Part shown: in pieces, positions 1 through 6,751 of the stretch | Numbering within the stretch: position 1 is the stretch's first letter | Layout of the letters: each line of letters opens with the position of its first letter | Assembly (NCBI GenBank): GCA_035513995.1 | Contig: DATKBL010000074.1 | Location: 1-23,668, forward strand | Direction of reading: 5' to 3' | From: DASUTW01 sp035513995 | GTDB lineage: Bacteria > Actinomycetota > UBA4738 > CALAEC01 | Length of the DNA stretch: 23,668 bases | Notes under the pieces: model-generated | What the model saw: only the letters and a program-made list of their open reading frames with translations | Databases searched by the model: none | What the model was told of the DNA's origin: nothing | Position numbers and translations under genes: made by a program

Positions 1-2244
1 CCCCTCCGGCAGCGGCTCGCCATCGTACACGTCGAACAGCAGGACGCGGTCGAGGAGAGGCCCCGCCTCCTCGACGAGCGCGGCGCGCAGCTCCGCGGCC
101 GGCACCGAGCGGTCCACCACGAAGGCCAGGTCGCGGCGGACCGGCGGGAAGCGGGACACCCCGCTCGCCTCGACGCGCTCGGGCACGGCCGCGACCAGCG
201 GCGCCGTCCGGAGCTCGAAGGCGGCGACCCGACCACCCGCATCGAAGCGCTCCGCGACGGACGGGTGCAGCTCGCCGATCTCGCCGATGCGCTCGCCGTC
301 GAGCAAGACCGACGCCGACCGGCTCGGATGGTACGGCGGCCCCGGCGAGGCACCCAGCGTCCACCCCCCCACGCCGAGCTCCTCGAGCAGATGCTCCAGC
401 GCCCCCTTGGCGTTGAAGTAGTCCTGGGGCCGGCGCTCGGCCGGCCACTCCTCGAGAGCCGGCCCCGTCAGGAGCGCGGCGACCGCGTCGTGCTCGGCCA
501 CGCCCCCCTCGCCCATGCGCATCACGTGGCCGTGCTCGAACAGCCGGACGGCGGGCCTCCGATGGCCGATCGAGAGCGCCGCGGCGCGCAGCAGGCCGGG
601 GAGGAGGCTCGAGCGCAGGAACGCCTGCTCCTCCGAGACGGGGTTGGCCACGCGCACGCCGTCCCGGCGCTCGTCGTCGAACAGGTCGAGATCCTCGCGC
701 GAGGCGAAGCTCACGGACTGGATCTGCATGAGCCCGGCCCGCACGAGCGCGTCCTGGAGCCTCCTGCGGACCCGCTGATCGCGGTCGAGGCCGCCCGCCT
801 GCGCCACCCCTGGGAGCGTCGACGGCAGGCTCTCGTAGCCACGGACCCGGCCGACCTCCTCGATCAGGTCGGCCTCGATCCTGAGGTCCACCCGGCGGCC
901 GGGGATCTCGACCTCGACGACGTCGCCCTCCTCCTTCCCCTCGAGACCGAGTCGGCTCATCACGTCGAGCACGTCGCTCGAGGACACGTCCATCCCCAGG
1001 AGGAGGGTGGCGCGCTCGGGACGGACGGCCACGCGATGCCGCGGCGGGGGGGCGCCCACGTCGATCTCGCCGGAGAGCACCGCTCCGCCGGCCCACTCGG
1101 CGATGAGGCTCGCCGCGCGGACGGCGGCGGCGGCCACCGCCTCGGGGTCGGCCCCGCGCTCGAACCGGACCGACGCCTCGGTCCGGATCCCGAGGCGCCG
1201 GGCGGTCCTGAGCACGCCGAGCGGCGCGAAGAACGCGCTCTCGAGGAGGACGTCGGTCGTCCCCTCCCCGACCTCCGTCTCGGCCCCGCCCATCACCCCG
1301 GCGACGGCGACGGCTCGCTCCAGGTCGGCGATCATGAGGTCCTCCGGCGTGAAGGCCCGCTCGACACCGTCGAGGGTGACGAGCCTCTCGCCGTCCGTCG
1401 CGCGGCGCACGACGACGCCCTGGCCCCGCAGCGTCTCGAGATCGAAGGGGTGCATCGGGTGCCCCAGCTCCAAGAGGGCGTAGTTCGTGGCGTCCACCAC
1501 GTTCGACACGGGGCGCATCCCGCAGGCCGTCAGCCGGATCTGCGCCCGCAGCGGCGACGGGCCGATCGTGACGCCGCGGATCACCCGGGCCAGGTAGCGG
1601 GGGCACCGCTCGAAGTCGGCCACCTCGACCGAGGCCGCGCCGGCAGCCTTCTCGTCGCCCTCGCGGAGCGCCGGGGCCGGGAGGCCGAGGTCCTCGCCGG
1701 TGATCGCGGCCACCTCGCGGGCCACCCCGAGCACCGAGAGCAGGTCGGGGCGGTTCGGGAAGACGTCGATGTCGATCACGGCCTCGTCGAGCCCGAGGAG
1801 CGCCGCGACGTTCGCGTCCGCCTCGCCCTGGGACAGGATCAGGATGCTGCCGTGGTCGGCGGAGATCCCGAGCTCCTTCGGAGAGCACAGCATCCCGTCG
1901 GAGACCTCCCCGCGGATCTCACGGCGCTCGAGCGCCCCATCGAGCCCCGGGAGCGTGGCACCCGGGGGCGCGTACGGCACGAGGTCGCCGGGGGCCATGT
2001 TGCGCACCCCGACCACGACCCGCCGCTCCTCGCCGCCGGCGTCCACGCTGGCCACGACCAGCCGGTCGGCATTCGGATGATCGGTCACCTCGAGGACGCG
2101 TGCCGCGATCACCCCCGACAACCCGGCCCAGGGGCGGACCACCGCGTCCACCTCCACGCCGTGCTCGGTGAGCGCCACCGCGACCTCCTCCGGGGACAGG
2201 CGCGTCGGCACGAGCTCCCGGAGCCAGGAGTACGGGACCTTCAC
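1..2244 (-). CDS. pheT: Phenylalanine--tRNA ligase beta subunit (3' end cut by window)
   Basis: This subunit of the cytoplasmic (alpha-beta)2 enzyme charges tRNA-Phe; it carries the editing site and tRNA-binding domains. The frame is open for 748 codons to the window edge. In order I see the N-terminal VPYSWLRE segment, a tRNA-binding OB fold (about residues 40-150, with DHPNADRL and DGMLCSPKELG), a B3/B4 editing domain (about 210-370, with RPVSNVVDATNY and GVMGG), a B5 domain (about 400-475, with DLRIEADLIEEVGRVRGY), the catalytic-like core, and the beginning of the ferredoxin-fold anticodon domain (RFPPVRRDLAFVV at 698-710). Family members are about 800 residues, so roughly 50-80 C-terminal residues lie outside. 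The GTG start overlaps the pheS stop as GTGA, which indicates translational coupling and fixes the start. Identity is essentially certain. Confidence 0.97.
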   Translation of the reverse strand, partial: MKVPYSWLRELVPTRLSPEEVAVALTEHGVEVDAVVRPWAGLSGVIAARVLEVTDHPNADRLVVASVDAGGEERRVVVGVRNMAPGDLVPYAPPGATLPGLDGALERREIRGEVSDGMLCSPKELGISADHGSILILSQGEADANVAALLGLDEAVIDIDVFPNRPDLLSVLGVAREVAAITGEDLGLPAPALREGDEKAAGAASVEVADFERCPRYLARVIRGVTIGPSPLRAQIRLTACGMRPVSNVVDATNYALLELGHPMHPFDLETLRGQGVVVRRATDGERLVTLDGVERAFTPEDLMIADLERAVAVAGVMGGAETEVGEGTTDVLLESAFFAPLGVLRTARRLGIRTEASVRFERGADPEAVAAAAVRAASLIAEWAGGAVLSGEIDVGAPPPRHRVAVRPERATLLLGMDVSSSDVLDVMSRLGLEGKEEGDVVEVEIPGRRVDLRIEADLIEEVGRVRGYESLPSTLPGVAQAGGLDRDQRVRRRLQDALVRAGLMQIQSVSFASREDLDLFDDERRDGVRVANPVSEEQAFLRSSLLPGLLRAAALSIGHRRPAVRLFEHGHVMRMGEGGVAEHDAVAALLTGPALEEWPAERRPQDYFNAKGALEHLLEELGVGGWTLGASPGPPYHPSRSASVLLDGERIGEIGELHPSVAERFDAGGRVAAFELRTAPLVAAVPERVEASGVSRFPPVRRDLAFVVDRSVPAAELRAALVEEAGPLLDRVLLFDVYDGEPLPEG

Positions 2245-3299
2245 GCCGTGCCCCCCACGAACCGCTCCAGGAACCGGATGTCGCCCTCGTAGAACAGGCG
2301 GATGTCGGGGATCCCGTGCCGGAGCATCGCCACCCGCTCGACGCCGATGCCCCAGGCGTAGCCCGTGTACCGCTCGGGGTCCACGCCGCCGTTCTCCAGG
2401 ACCCTGGGGTGGACCATCCCCGCTCCCATGATCTCGAGCCATCCGTTACCGCAGATCCGGCACCCGGCCCCGTCGCACGCGAAGCAGGAGACGTCCACCT
2501 CGGCTCCCGGCTCCACGAACGGGAAGAAGGAGGGCCGGAGACGCACGCGCTGCTCCGTCCCGAAGATCGCCTGCGACCAGGCCTCGAGCGTGCCCCTCAT
2601 GTCGGCGAGCGAGAGGCCCTCCTCCACCGCCAGCCCCTCGACCTGGTGGAACACCGGGGAGTGGGTGGCGTCCAGCGTGTCGTTCCGGTAGGTCCGTCCG
2701 GGCACCACGACGTAGAGCGGGGGCGGCTGTGCCTCCATCGCCTTGATCTGCATCGGCGAGGTCTGCGTTCGGAGGACCAGGTCGGAGACCCCCGGAACGT
2801 CGAGGTACAGGGTGTCCTGCATCGTCCTCGCGGGGTGGTCGGGAGGGATGTTGAGCGCCTCGAAGTTGTACCAGTCGGTCTCGACCTCGGGCCCCTCCAT
2901 CGCCCGGTACCCGAGCGCCACGAACGCATCGACCATCGCCCGCTCGGTCTGGGTGAGCACGTGCAGCGTGCCCATCGGGAGCCGACGGCCGGGCAGCGTG
3001 ACGTCGATCGCGTCGGCCTCGGCGAACGCCCCCTCGCGCTCGGCCCGAAGCTCCCGCTCGCGCGCGCCGAGCGCCTCCCGGAACGCCTCGAACACCTCGT
3101 TGATCGCCTTCCCGAGCGCGGGCCGATCCTCGGGTGGGACCTCTCCCAGCGACCGCTGGATCGAAGGGACGGCGGCTCGCCTGCCCAGGACGGCCACCTC
3201 GGCGTCGCGGAGGTCCTCCAGCGAGGCGGCCTCGCGGATCGTGGCCAGGCCGCGCTCGCGCTCCCGTTCGAGCGCGGCGATCGTCTCCCCCGGGTCCAT
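2241..3299 (-). CDS. pheS: Phenylalanine--tRNA ligase alpha subunit
   Basis: This is the catalytic class II subunit that forms Phe-AMP and transfers Phe to tRNA-Phe with PheT. It has 352 residues, normal for the family. Residues 1-90 are a charged coiled-coil arm for tRNA binding. The catalytic core follows, with motif 2 at 200-222 (PGRTYRNDTLDATHS, then FHQVEG) and motif 3 at 315-334 (AWGIGVERVAMLRHGIPDIR). A CxxC-x4-CxxC insertion (Cys272, 275, 280, 283) precedes GWLEIMGAGMVHP; many bacterial PheS proteins carry such a possible zinc knuckle. ATG is the start. There is no clear ribosome-binding site; a TAGACT box ends 9 nt upstream, so the mRNA may have almost no leader. The stop overlaps the pheT start by four bases. 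The gene diverges from the SRPBCC gene on the plus strand. Confidence 0.98.
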   Translation of the reverse strand: MDPGETIAALERERERGLATIREAASLEDLRDAEVAVLGRRAAVPSIQRSLGEVPPEDRPALGKAINEVFEAFREALGARERELRAEREGAFAEADAIDVTLPGRRLPMGTLHVLTQTERAMVDAFVALGYRAMEGPEVETDWYNFEALNIPPDHPARTMQDTLYLDVPGVSDLVLRTQTSPMQIKAMEAQPPPLYVVVPGRTYRNDTLDATHSPVFHQVEGLAVEEGLSLADMRGTLEAWSQAIFGTEQRVRLRPSFFPFVEPGAEVDVSCFACDGAGCRICGNGWLEIMGAGMVHPRVLENGGVDPERYTGYAWGIGVERVAMLRHGIPDIRLFYEGDIRFLERFVGGTA

Positions 3300-3303
3300 G
3301 TCC

Positions 3304-3320
3304 GGGCTAGTCTACTGCCC
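3304..3320. repeat. Imperfect inverted repeat in the pheS / SRPBCC divergent gap
   Basis: GGGC-T-AGT and ACT-GCCC face each other around a 2-nt centre, with one unpaired T. The repeat overlaps the candidate pheS -10 box. It could be an operator shared by the two divergent genes, but arms this short can arise by chance in GC-rich DNA. Confidence 0.3.
3309..3314 (-). promoter_or_regulatory. Candidate -10 box for pheST
   Basis: On the minus strand TAGACT ends 9 nt before the pheS ATG. It fits TAnnnT and would give a leaderless or nearly leaderless transcript. No convincing -35 was found. The box lies inside an imperfect inverted repeat in the 50-bp divergent gap. Confidence 0.35.
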
Positions 3321-3349
3321 GTGACCCGGCCGCCACGGAGCCCGCGAGC

Positions 3350-3829
3350 GTGACCCGCCCCCGCTGGTCGGACCCCGATCCCACCGGGCTCCTCGTCTTC
3401 ACGATGGAGGTCGAGATCGGCCGTCCGCCGGAGGCGGTGTGGCCGTACCTCGTGGACTGGGAGCGCCTGGACCGCTGGATGGAGGAGGGTCGGGGGTTCC
3501 GGGTCGTCGGGGAACGGCGCGAGGGCGTTGGCGTCGAGGCCGAGGCCACTATCGCCGTCCTGGGGATCACGACCACCGACCGCATCCGCGTCACTCGATG
3601 GGAGCCGCCGGCCGTCCTCGAGATCGAGCACCTCGGCTGGGTGCGCGGCCACGGCCTCATGGAGGTCGGGGTCACCGAGCGCGGGTCCCATCTCTTCTGG
3701 CGCGAGGCGTTCAGGCCTCCCCTCGGAGGGCTGGGCAGGCTGGGGATGCGCCTCCTGTCGCCGGTCCTCTACCGCACGTTCCGTCGCGACCTGCAGACGC
3801 TGCGCCGGCTGATCGAGCGCGAGACCTAG
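3350..3829 (+). CDS. SRPBCC-fold (polyketide cyclase/START-like) small protein
   Basis: This is the only gene on the plus strand. The 159-residue product reads as a SRPBCC/polyketide-cyclase-like lipid- or ligand-binding fold. It has an opening strand (VFTMEVEIGRPPEAVWPYLV, residues 16-35), then DWERLDRWMEEG, a beta sheet with GVEAEATIAVLG and TDRIRVTRWEPPAVLEIEH, and a closing amphipathic helix (FRRDLQTLRRLIERE) that would cap the cavity. Proteins of this group bind hydrophobic ligands or act as small cyclases; no substrate can be named. There is no signal peptide or clear membrane segment. GTG 3350 is preceded by GGAG about 10 nt upstream; ATG 3407 would be an alternative start that omits the first residues. 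Its stop TAG overlaps the stop of the opposing methyltransferase gene in one CTAG. It interrupts an otherwise minus-strand translation-gene run, so it is probably an insertion relative to the ancestral order. Confidence 0.8.
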   Translation: MTRPRWSDPDPTGLLVFTMEVEIGRPPEAVWPYLVDWERLDRWMEEGRGFRVVGERREGVGVEAEATIAVLGITTTDRIRVTRWEPPAVLEIEHLGWVRGHGLMEVGVTERGSHLFWREAFRPPLGGLGRLGMRLLSPVLYRTFRRDLQTLRRLIERET

Positions 3830-5247
3830 GAAGGGAGGCGCAGGAGGAGGCTGATGCGGCCCTCCGCCTCGGCCTCCAGCGACCCCCCGAGCCGCTCAGC
3901 CACGAGCCTCGCGGTGTACAAGCTGACCCTCCCGCCGCCCTCGGGGGACCCGAGGATCTGCTCGGGCCCGCCGTCGCCGAGCCGCCCCCCGGCCCGCGAG
4001 ACCTCCACGAGCGTCGTCGCCCCGTCCTCGGACACGCGCACCGAGATCGGCCCCTCGCTCCCCCACCAGACCGCGCCGTCGACGAGACCGAAGAGCAGCG
4101 AGCGGATCCGGTCCGGATCGGAGCGCGCGTATCCTTCCCCCTCGACCACGAGGTCGGGGAAGTCGTCGCTGAGGGCGAAGAGGTCGGCCAGCCAGCGGGC
4201 GGCGGCGGCGGCGTCGGTACGATCCTGCGTCGCGGTCAACGGGACCCCGGAGAGGATCCGCACCGAGTCCACGACGAGCCGGACGAGGGCGCTCGTCCGC
4301 TGGCCGTCGAGCGCCATCCCCTCGACGATCCCTCGACGCTCTTCGTCGGGGAAGCTCTCCCACCGCTTGGCGAGTGTTCCGGCGAACCCCGTCAGCGCCG
4401 TCAGCGGCGAGCGGACGTCGTGGCCGGCCGGGCCGATCAGCTCGGCGATCTCGCGGAGCCCGCCGGGGGCCTCGCGGGCGCGCACGGCCTCGAAGAGAGT
4501 GACGGCCGCGGCCGCGGCGAGGTTCAGGGACTCGGCGCGGCCGCGGATCGGCACGCGGACCGAGGCGTCGGCGAGGGCGCGCACCTCGGGGTCGAGGCCG
4601 TGCGCCTCGTTCCCGAACACGATCGCCGTCGGGCCCGAGAGGTCGGCCTCGTAGATCGAGAGCTCACCGTCGCTCGCGGTGGCCAGGACCCGCATCCCTC
4701 GCCCCCGCAGAGCCTCGACGGCGTCTGGGAGGCTCACGTCTCGAACGACCGGAACGTGGAAGAGCGACCCCGCGGAGGCGCGCACGGTCTTGGGGTTGTA
4801 GACGTCCACCGACTCCTCGCCGAACACGACGGCGTCCGCGGCGGCCGCGTCGGCCGAGCGGAGGATCGTCCCGGCGTTGCCGGGGTCGCGCACCGAGCTC
4901 AGGACCGCGACCAGCGAGGGCTCCGCCGGGAGCTCCCCGAGGGGGACGTCCACGAAGGTGGCCACGCCCACGATCCCCTGCGGGGTCACCGTGGACGTCA
5001 GGAGCTCGATGATCTGCTGGGTCACCGCCTCGGCTCGCACACCGGATTGGCGGGCTCGTTGCACCAGCGGATCGACCCGCTCGCCCTCCTCCATCGTGTG
5101 GTAGAGGACCTCGACCCGGCCGGCGTCGATCGCCTCCATCGTGACCTGGGAGCCCTCCACGAGGAAGCGCGCCTCCCGGTCCCGGAAGGCGCGCTTCTTG
5201 AGCTTGGCCGCCGCGACGACGCGGGGGTTCTTCGTCGAGGTGATCAC
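3826..5247 (-). CDS. TrmH/SpoU-family RNA methyltransferase fused to a degenerate histidine-kinase-like module
   Basis: One uninterrupted 473-residue frame. Residues 1-105 resemble the L30e-like substrate-binding domain of TrmH-family enzymes (STKNPRVVAAAKL, RFLVEG). Residues 110-258 are the SPOUT methyltransferase with all three motifs: SSVRDPGNAGTILRSADA (117-134), IVFGNEAHGLDPEV (209-222) and VPIRGRAESLNLAAAAAV (232-249). It should 2'-O-methylate rRNA or tRNA using AdoMet; the target is unknown. Ordinary members end near 260-270. Here another 205 residues follow. They contain GHDVRSPLTALTGF (275-288), a close match to a histidine-kinase H-box with His276, then a second helix. Next comes an ATPase-like half in which the N-box reads LLFGLVDGAVWW (384-395), with Gly in place of both usual Asn. 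It ends in a G2-like GGGRVSLYTARLVAERLGG and a closing LLLRLP. GTG start, weak ribosome-binding site, 22 nt after rplT. The position matches mycobacterial tsnR. Confidence 0.9.
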   Translation of the reverse strand: MITSTKNPRVVAAAKLKKRAFRDREARFLVEGSQVTMEAIDAGRVEVLYHTMEEGERVDPLVQRARQSGVRAEAVTQQIIELLTSTVTPQGIVGVATFVDVPLGELPAEPSLVAVLSSVRDPGNAGTILRSADAAAADAVVFGEESVDVYNPKTVRASAGSLFHVPVVRDVSLPDAVEALRGRGMRVLATASDGELSIYEADLSGPTAIVFGNEAHGLDPEVRALADASVRVPIRGRAESLNLAAAAAVTLFEAVRAREAPGGLREIAELIGPAGHDVRSPLTALTGFAGTLAKRWESFPDEERRGIVEGMALDGQRTSALVRLVVDSVRILSGVPLTATQDRTDAAAAARWLADLFALSDDFPDLVVEGEGYARSDPDRIRSLLFGLVDGAVWWGSEGPISVRVSEDGATTLVEVSRAGGRLGDGGPEQILGSPEGGGRVSLYTARLVAERLGGSLEAEAEGRISLLLRLPS

Positions 5248-5269
5248 GGCCGCACGGCCGCCCCCTCGG

Positions 5270-5629
5270 CTACTCCCCGAGCCCCTGGCGGGCGACCTCG
5301 ACGAGACCCGCGAAGCCCTCGGGATCGGTGACGGCGATGTCGGCGAGGACCTTGCGGTCCAGCTCCACCTCCGCGGCCTTCAGGCCGGTGATGAACCGCG
5401 AGTAGGACAGCCCGTGCTGGCGCGAGGCCGCCCCGATGCGCGTGATCCAGAGTCGCCGGAACTCGCCCTTCTTCCTGCGACGGTCGCGGTAGGCGTACAC
5501 GCCCGAATGCAGGAGCTGCTCCTTCGCCACGCGGAACCGACGGGACCTGGCCCCGCGATACCCCTTGGCCTGCGAGAGCACCTCTCGGCGCTTCTTCCGC
5601 CCGTGGACGGCTCGCTTCACACGGGGCAT
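5270..5629 (-). CDS. rplT: 50S ribosomal protein L20
   Basis: L20 binds 23S rRNA early in 50S assembly. The 119 residues match the family in length and sequence: MPRVKRAVHGRKKRREVL at the start, AKGYRGARSRRFRVAKEQLL, YRDRRRKKGEFRRLWITRI, and RQHGLSYSRFITGLKAAEV. The N-terminal third is strongly basic, as expected for the rRNA-penetrating extension. It starts with ATG one nucleotide after the rpmI stop, inside the classic infC-rpmI-rplT operon. In other bacteria L20 represses this operon; no mRNA mimic of the L20 site was identified here. Confidence 0.98.
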   Translation of the reverse strand: MPRVKRAVHGRKKRREVLSQAKGYRGARSRRFRVAKEQLLHSGVYAYRDRRRKKGEFRRLWITRIGAASRQHGLSYSRFITGLKAAEVELDRKVLADIAVTDPEGFAGLVEVARQGLGE

Positions 5630-5630
5630 C

Positions 5631-5825
5631 TCAACGCCTCCCCAGGAGCCGCAGGACGGTCCGCTTCTCGGCGGTCACCTCGTTGGCGCGCGCCAGCCGG
5701 CGCTTCCTGCGGGAGGTCTTCTTCTCCAGGAGATGGGCGCGGTTCGCCTTCCGGTGGAGCACCTTGCCGGTGCGCGTCACCCGGAACCGCTTCGCGGCGC
5801 CTCGATGGTTCTTCCTCTTGGGCAT
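5631..5825 (-). CDS. rpmI: 50S ribosomal protein L35
   Basis: A 64-residue, very basic protein matching L35: MPKRKNHRGAAKRFRVTRTG, then HLLEKKTSRRKRRL and a short C-terminal helix. It is a late-binding component of the large ribosomal subunit. The ATG start has a strong GGAGG located 7 nt upstream in the 18-nt gap after infC. The stop is one base from the rplT start. Confidence 0.97.
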   Translation of the reverse strand: MPKRKNHRGAAKRFRVTRTGKVLHRKANRAHLLEKKTSRRKRRLARANEVTAEKRTVLRLLGRR

Positions 5826-5843
5826 CCTTCGTCCTCCGTCGCC

Positions 5844-6362
5844 CTACCCGGGCTTCCGGGTCGGCGAGATCACCATCACCATGTTCCTGCCGTCGAGCTT
5901 CGGCATCTGCTCGACCTGCGCCAGCTCGTCGAGGTCCCCCACCAGCCGGTCGAGGATCTTCCTCCCCAGCTCGGTGTGGGCCATCTCGCGGCCTCGAAAC
6001 ATGATCGTCACCTTCACCTTGTTCCCGGCGGTCAGGAAGCGCACCACGTGGCCCTTCTTCGTCTCGTAGTCGTGGGTATCGATCTTCGGCCGGAACTTGA
6101 TCTCCTTGACCTCCACCCGGGCCTGTCGCTTCCGCGCCTCCTTCTGCCGGACGTCGCGCTCGTACTTGTACTTCCCGTAGTCCATGATCCGAGCGACCGG
6201 GGGCTTCGCCTGCGGCGCGACCTCCACCAGATCGAGATCCAGCTCGTCGGCCTGGCGTAGCGCGTCCCGTGTGGAGACGATGCCGATCTGCCCGCCGTCT
6301 GGTCCTACAAGGCGGACCTGCGGAGCGCGGATCCGCTCGTTGATGCGGGGTTCAACCGGTAC
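5844..6362 (-). CDS. infC: Translation initiation factor IF-3 with a non-canonical start codon
   Basis: IF-3 binds the 30S subunit, blocks premature 50S joining and proofreads initiator codon pairing. The C-terminal body is canonical: PPVARIMDYGKYKYE, FRPKIDTHDYETKKGHVVRF, KVKVTIMFRGREMAH, and DGRNMVMVISP. The conserved N-terminal domain (NERIRAPQVRLVGPDGGQIG and DLDLVEVAPQAKPP) is fully encoded. However, between the in-frame stop at 6369-6371 and an internal GTG at 6227 there is no ATG, GTG or TTG. A GGAGGTGAT Shine-Dalgarno (6368-6376) lies 9 nt before GTA at 6362-6360. I chose this start (172 aa); it gives VPVEPRINERIR, parallel to actinobacterial N-termini as I remember them. ATC at 6344 (166 aa) is the main alternative. 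Rare starts on infC are known (AUU in E. coli) and support autoregulation, but GUA would be exceptional. Gene identity is certain; the exact start is not. Confidence 0.93.
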   Translation of the reverse strand, partial: VPVEPRINERIRAPQVRLVGPDGGQIGIVSTRDALRQADELDLDLVEVAPQAKPPVARIMDYGKYKYERDVRQKEARKRQARVEVKEIKFRPKIDTHDYETKKGHVVRFLTAGNKVKVTIMFRGREMAHTELGRKILDRLVGDLDELAQVEQMPKLDGRNMVMVISPTRKPG

Positions 6363-6367
6363 GCCGA

Positions 6368-6376
6368 ATCACCTCC
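6368..6376 (-). promoter_or_regulatory. Strong Shine-Dalgarno of infC
   Basis: GGAGGTGAT on the minus strand can pair over nine bases with the usual 3' end of 16S rRNA. It overlaps an in-frame TGA, so translation of infC must begin downstream. The 9-nt spacing from GGAGG points to GTA 6362 rather than ATC 6344 (27 nt). Confidence 0.8.
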
Positions 6377-6383
6377 ATACGAA

Positions 6384-6410
6384 ACGCGCCGGCGACCGTC
6401 GGCGGCGCGT
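6384..6410 (-). promoter_or_regulatory. Stem-loop in the infC leader
   Basis: ACGCGCCG and CGGCGCGT form a perfect 8-bp stem around an 11-nt loop. It ends 7 nt upstream of the infC Shine-Dalgarno and lies in the roughly 60-nt leader downstream of the promoter. There is no U-tract, so it is not a typical terminator. It could be a protein-binding site for IF-3 or L20 control; that is inference. Confidence 0.5.
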
Positions 6411-6442
6411 CGATTCCCTCGGGGATGGACAACCTGCTCACG

Positions 6443-6472
6443 AGTATAGGGTTCCCTCGTCCGGTCTGTCGA
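6443..6472 (-). promoter_or_regulatory. Promoter of the infC operon
   Basis: On the minus strand TCGACA (6467-6472), an 18-nt spacer and TATACT (6443-6448) make a good housekeeping sigma-factor promoter. Transcription should begin near 6436, giving a leader of about 70 nt to the infC start. It sits just after the cold-shock gene terminator. Confidence 0.75.
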
Positions 6473-6490
6473 TACCCCCCGGACACGGAA

Positions 6491-6510
6491 GGAGCCCCCG
6501 AAGGGGCTCC
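6491..6510 (-). terminator. Terminator hairpin after the cold-shock gene
   Basis: GGAGCCCC and GGGGCTCC form a perfect 8-bp stem closed by a UUCG tetraloop on the minus strand. It is followed by TTCCGTGTCC rather than a full U-tract, common in high-GC genomes. It lies 22 nt after the csp stop and before the infC promoter. Confidence 0.75.
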
Positions 6511-6532
6511 CGAGCCACGTCGCTGGCTGCAG

Positions 6533-6733
6533 CTACACCGGCCGTACGTTCGCCGCCTGCTTGCCCTTGGGTCCATCGACGACCTCGAACTCAACCTCCT
6601 GCCCCTCCTGGAGGGTCTTGTAGCCCTCACCGGTGATGGCGGAGAAGTGGACGAAGACGTCGTCGCCGTCGGACTGGGCGATGAAACCGTAGCCCTTCTC
6701 GTTGCTGAACCACTTCACGGTTCCGGTCGTCAC
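6533..6733 (-). CDS. Cold-shock domain protein (CspA family)
   Basis: A 66-residue single-stranded nucleic-acid-binding OB-fold protein. The RNP1 region is KGYGFI and RNP2 is VFVHFS; the start VTTGTVKWFSNEKGYGF and end GPKGKQAANVRPV are typical. It acts as an RNA chaperone in the cytoplasm. I start it at GTG 6733, because AAGGAGG (6741-6747) is 7 nt upstream; an upstream in-frame TTG would overlap that ribosome-binding site. The gene is monocistronic, with its own upstream region and a terminator. Confidence 0.95.
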   Translation of the reverse strand: MTTGTVKWFSNEKGYGFIAQSDGDDVFVHFSAITGEGYKTLQEGQEVEFEVVDGPKGKQAANVRPV

Positions 6734-6751
6734 CGAGCTACCTCCTTGCAA

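Noticed and set aside
265..2292. Long plus-strand open frame of 675 codons
   Set aside because: It lies wholly antisense to pheT/pheS, is rich in Arg, Pro, His and Gly without any domain, and is the expected product of GC-rich codon bias on the opposite strand. The same holds for plus-strand frames at 3439-5331, 12316-14352 and 15074-16903.
5844..6227. GTG 6227 as the infC start
   Set aside because: It would delete the conserved IF-3 N-terminal domain, and it has no suitable ribosome-binding site; the protein similarity clearly continues upstream.
6352..6378. Eight-codon leader peptide MEVIRRTG ahead of infC
   Set aside because: Its ATG lies on the edge of the infC Shine-Dalgarno and has no ribosome-binding site of its own. 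It has no run of regulatory codons, so it is most likely chance.
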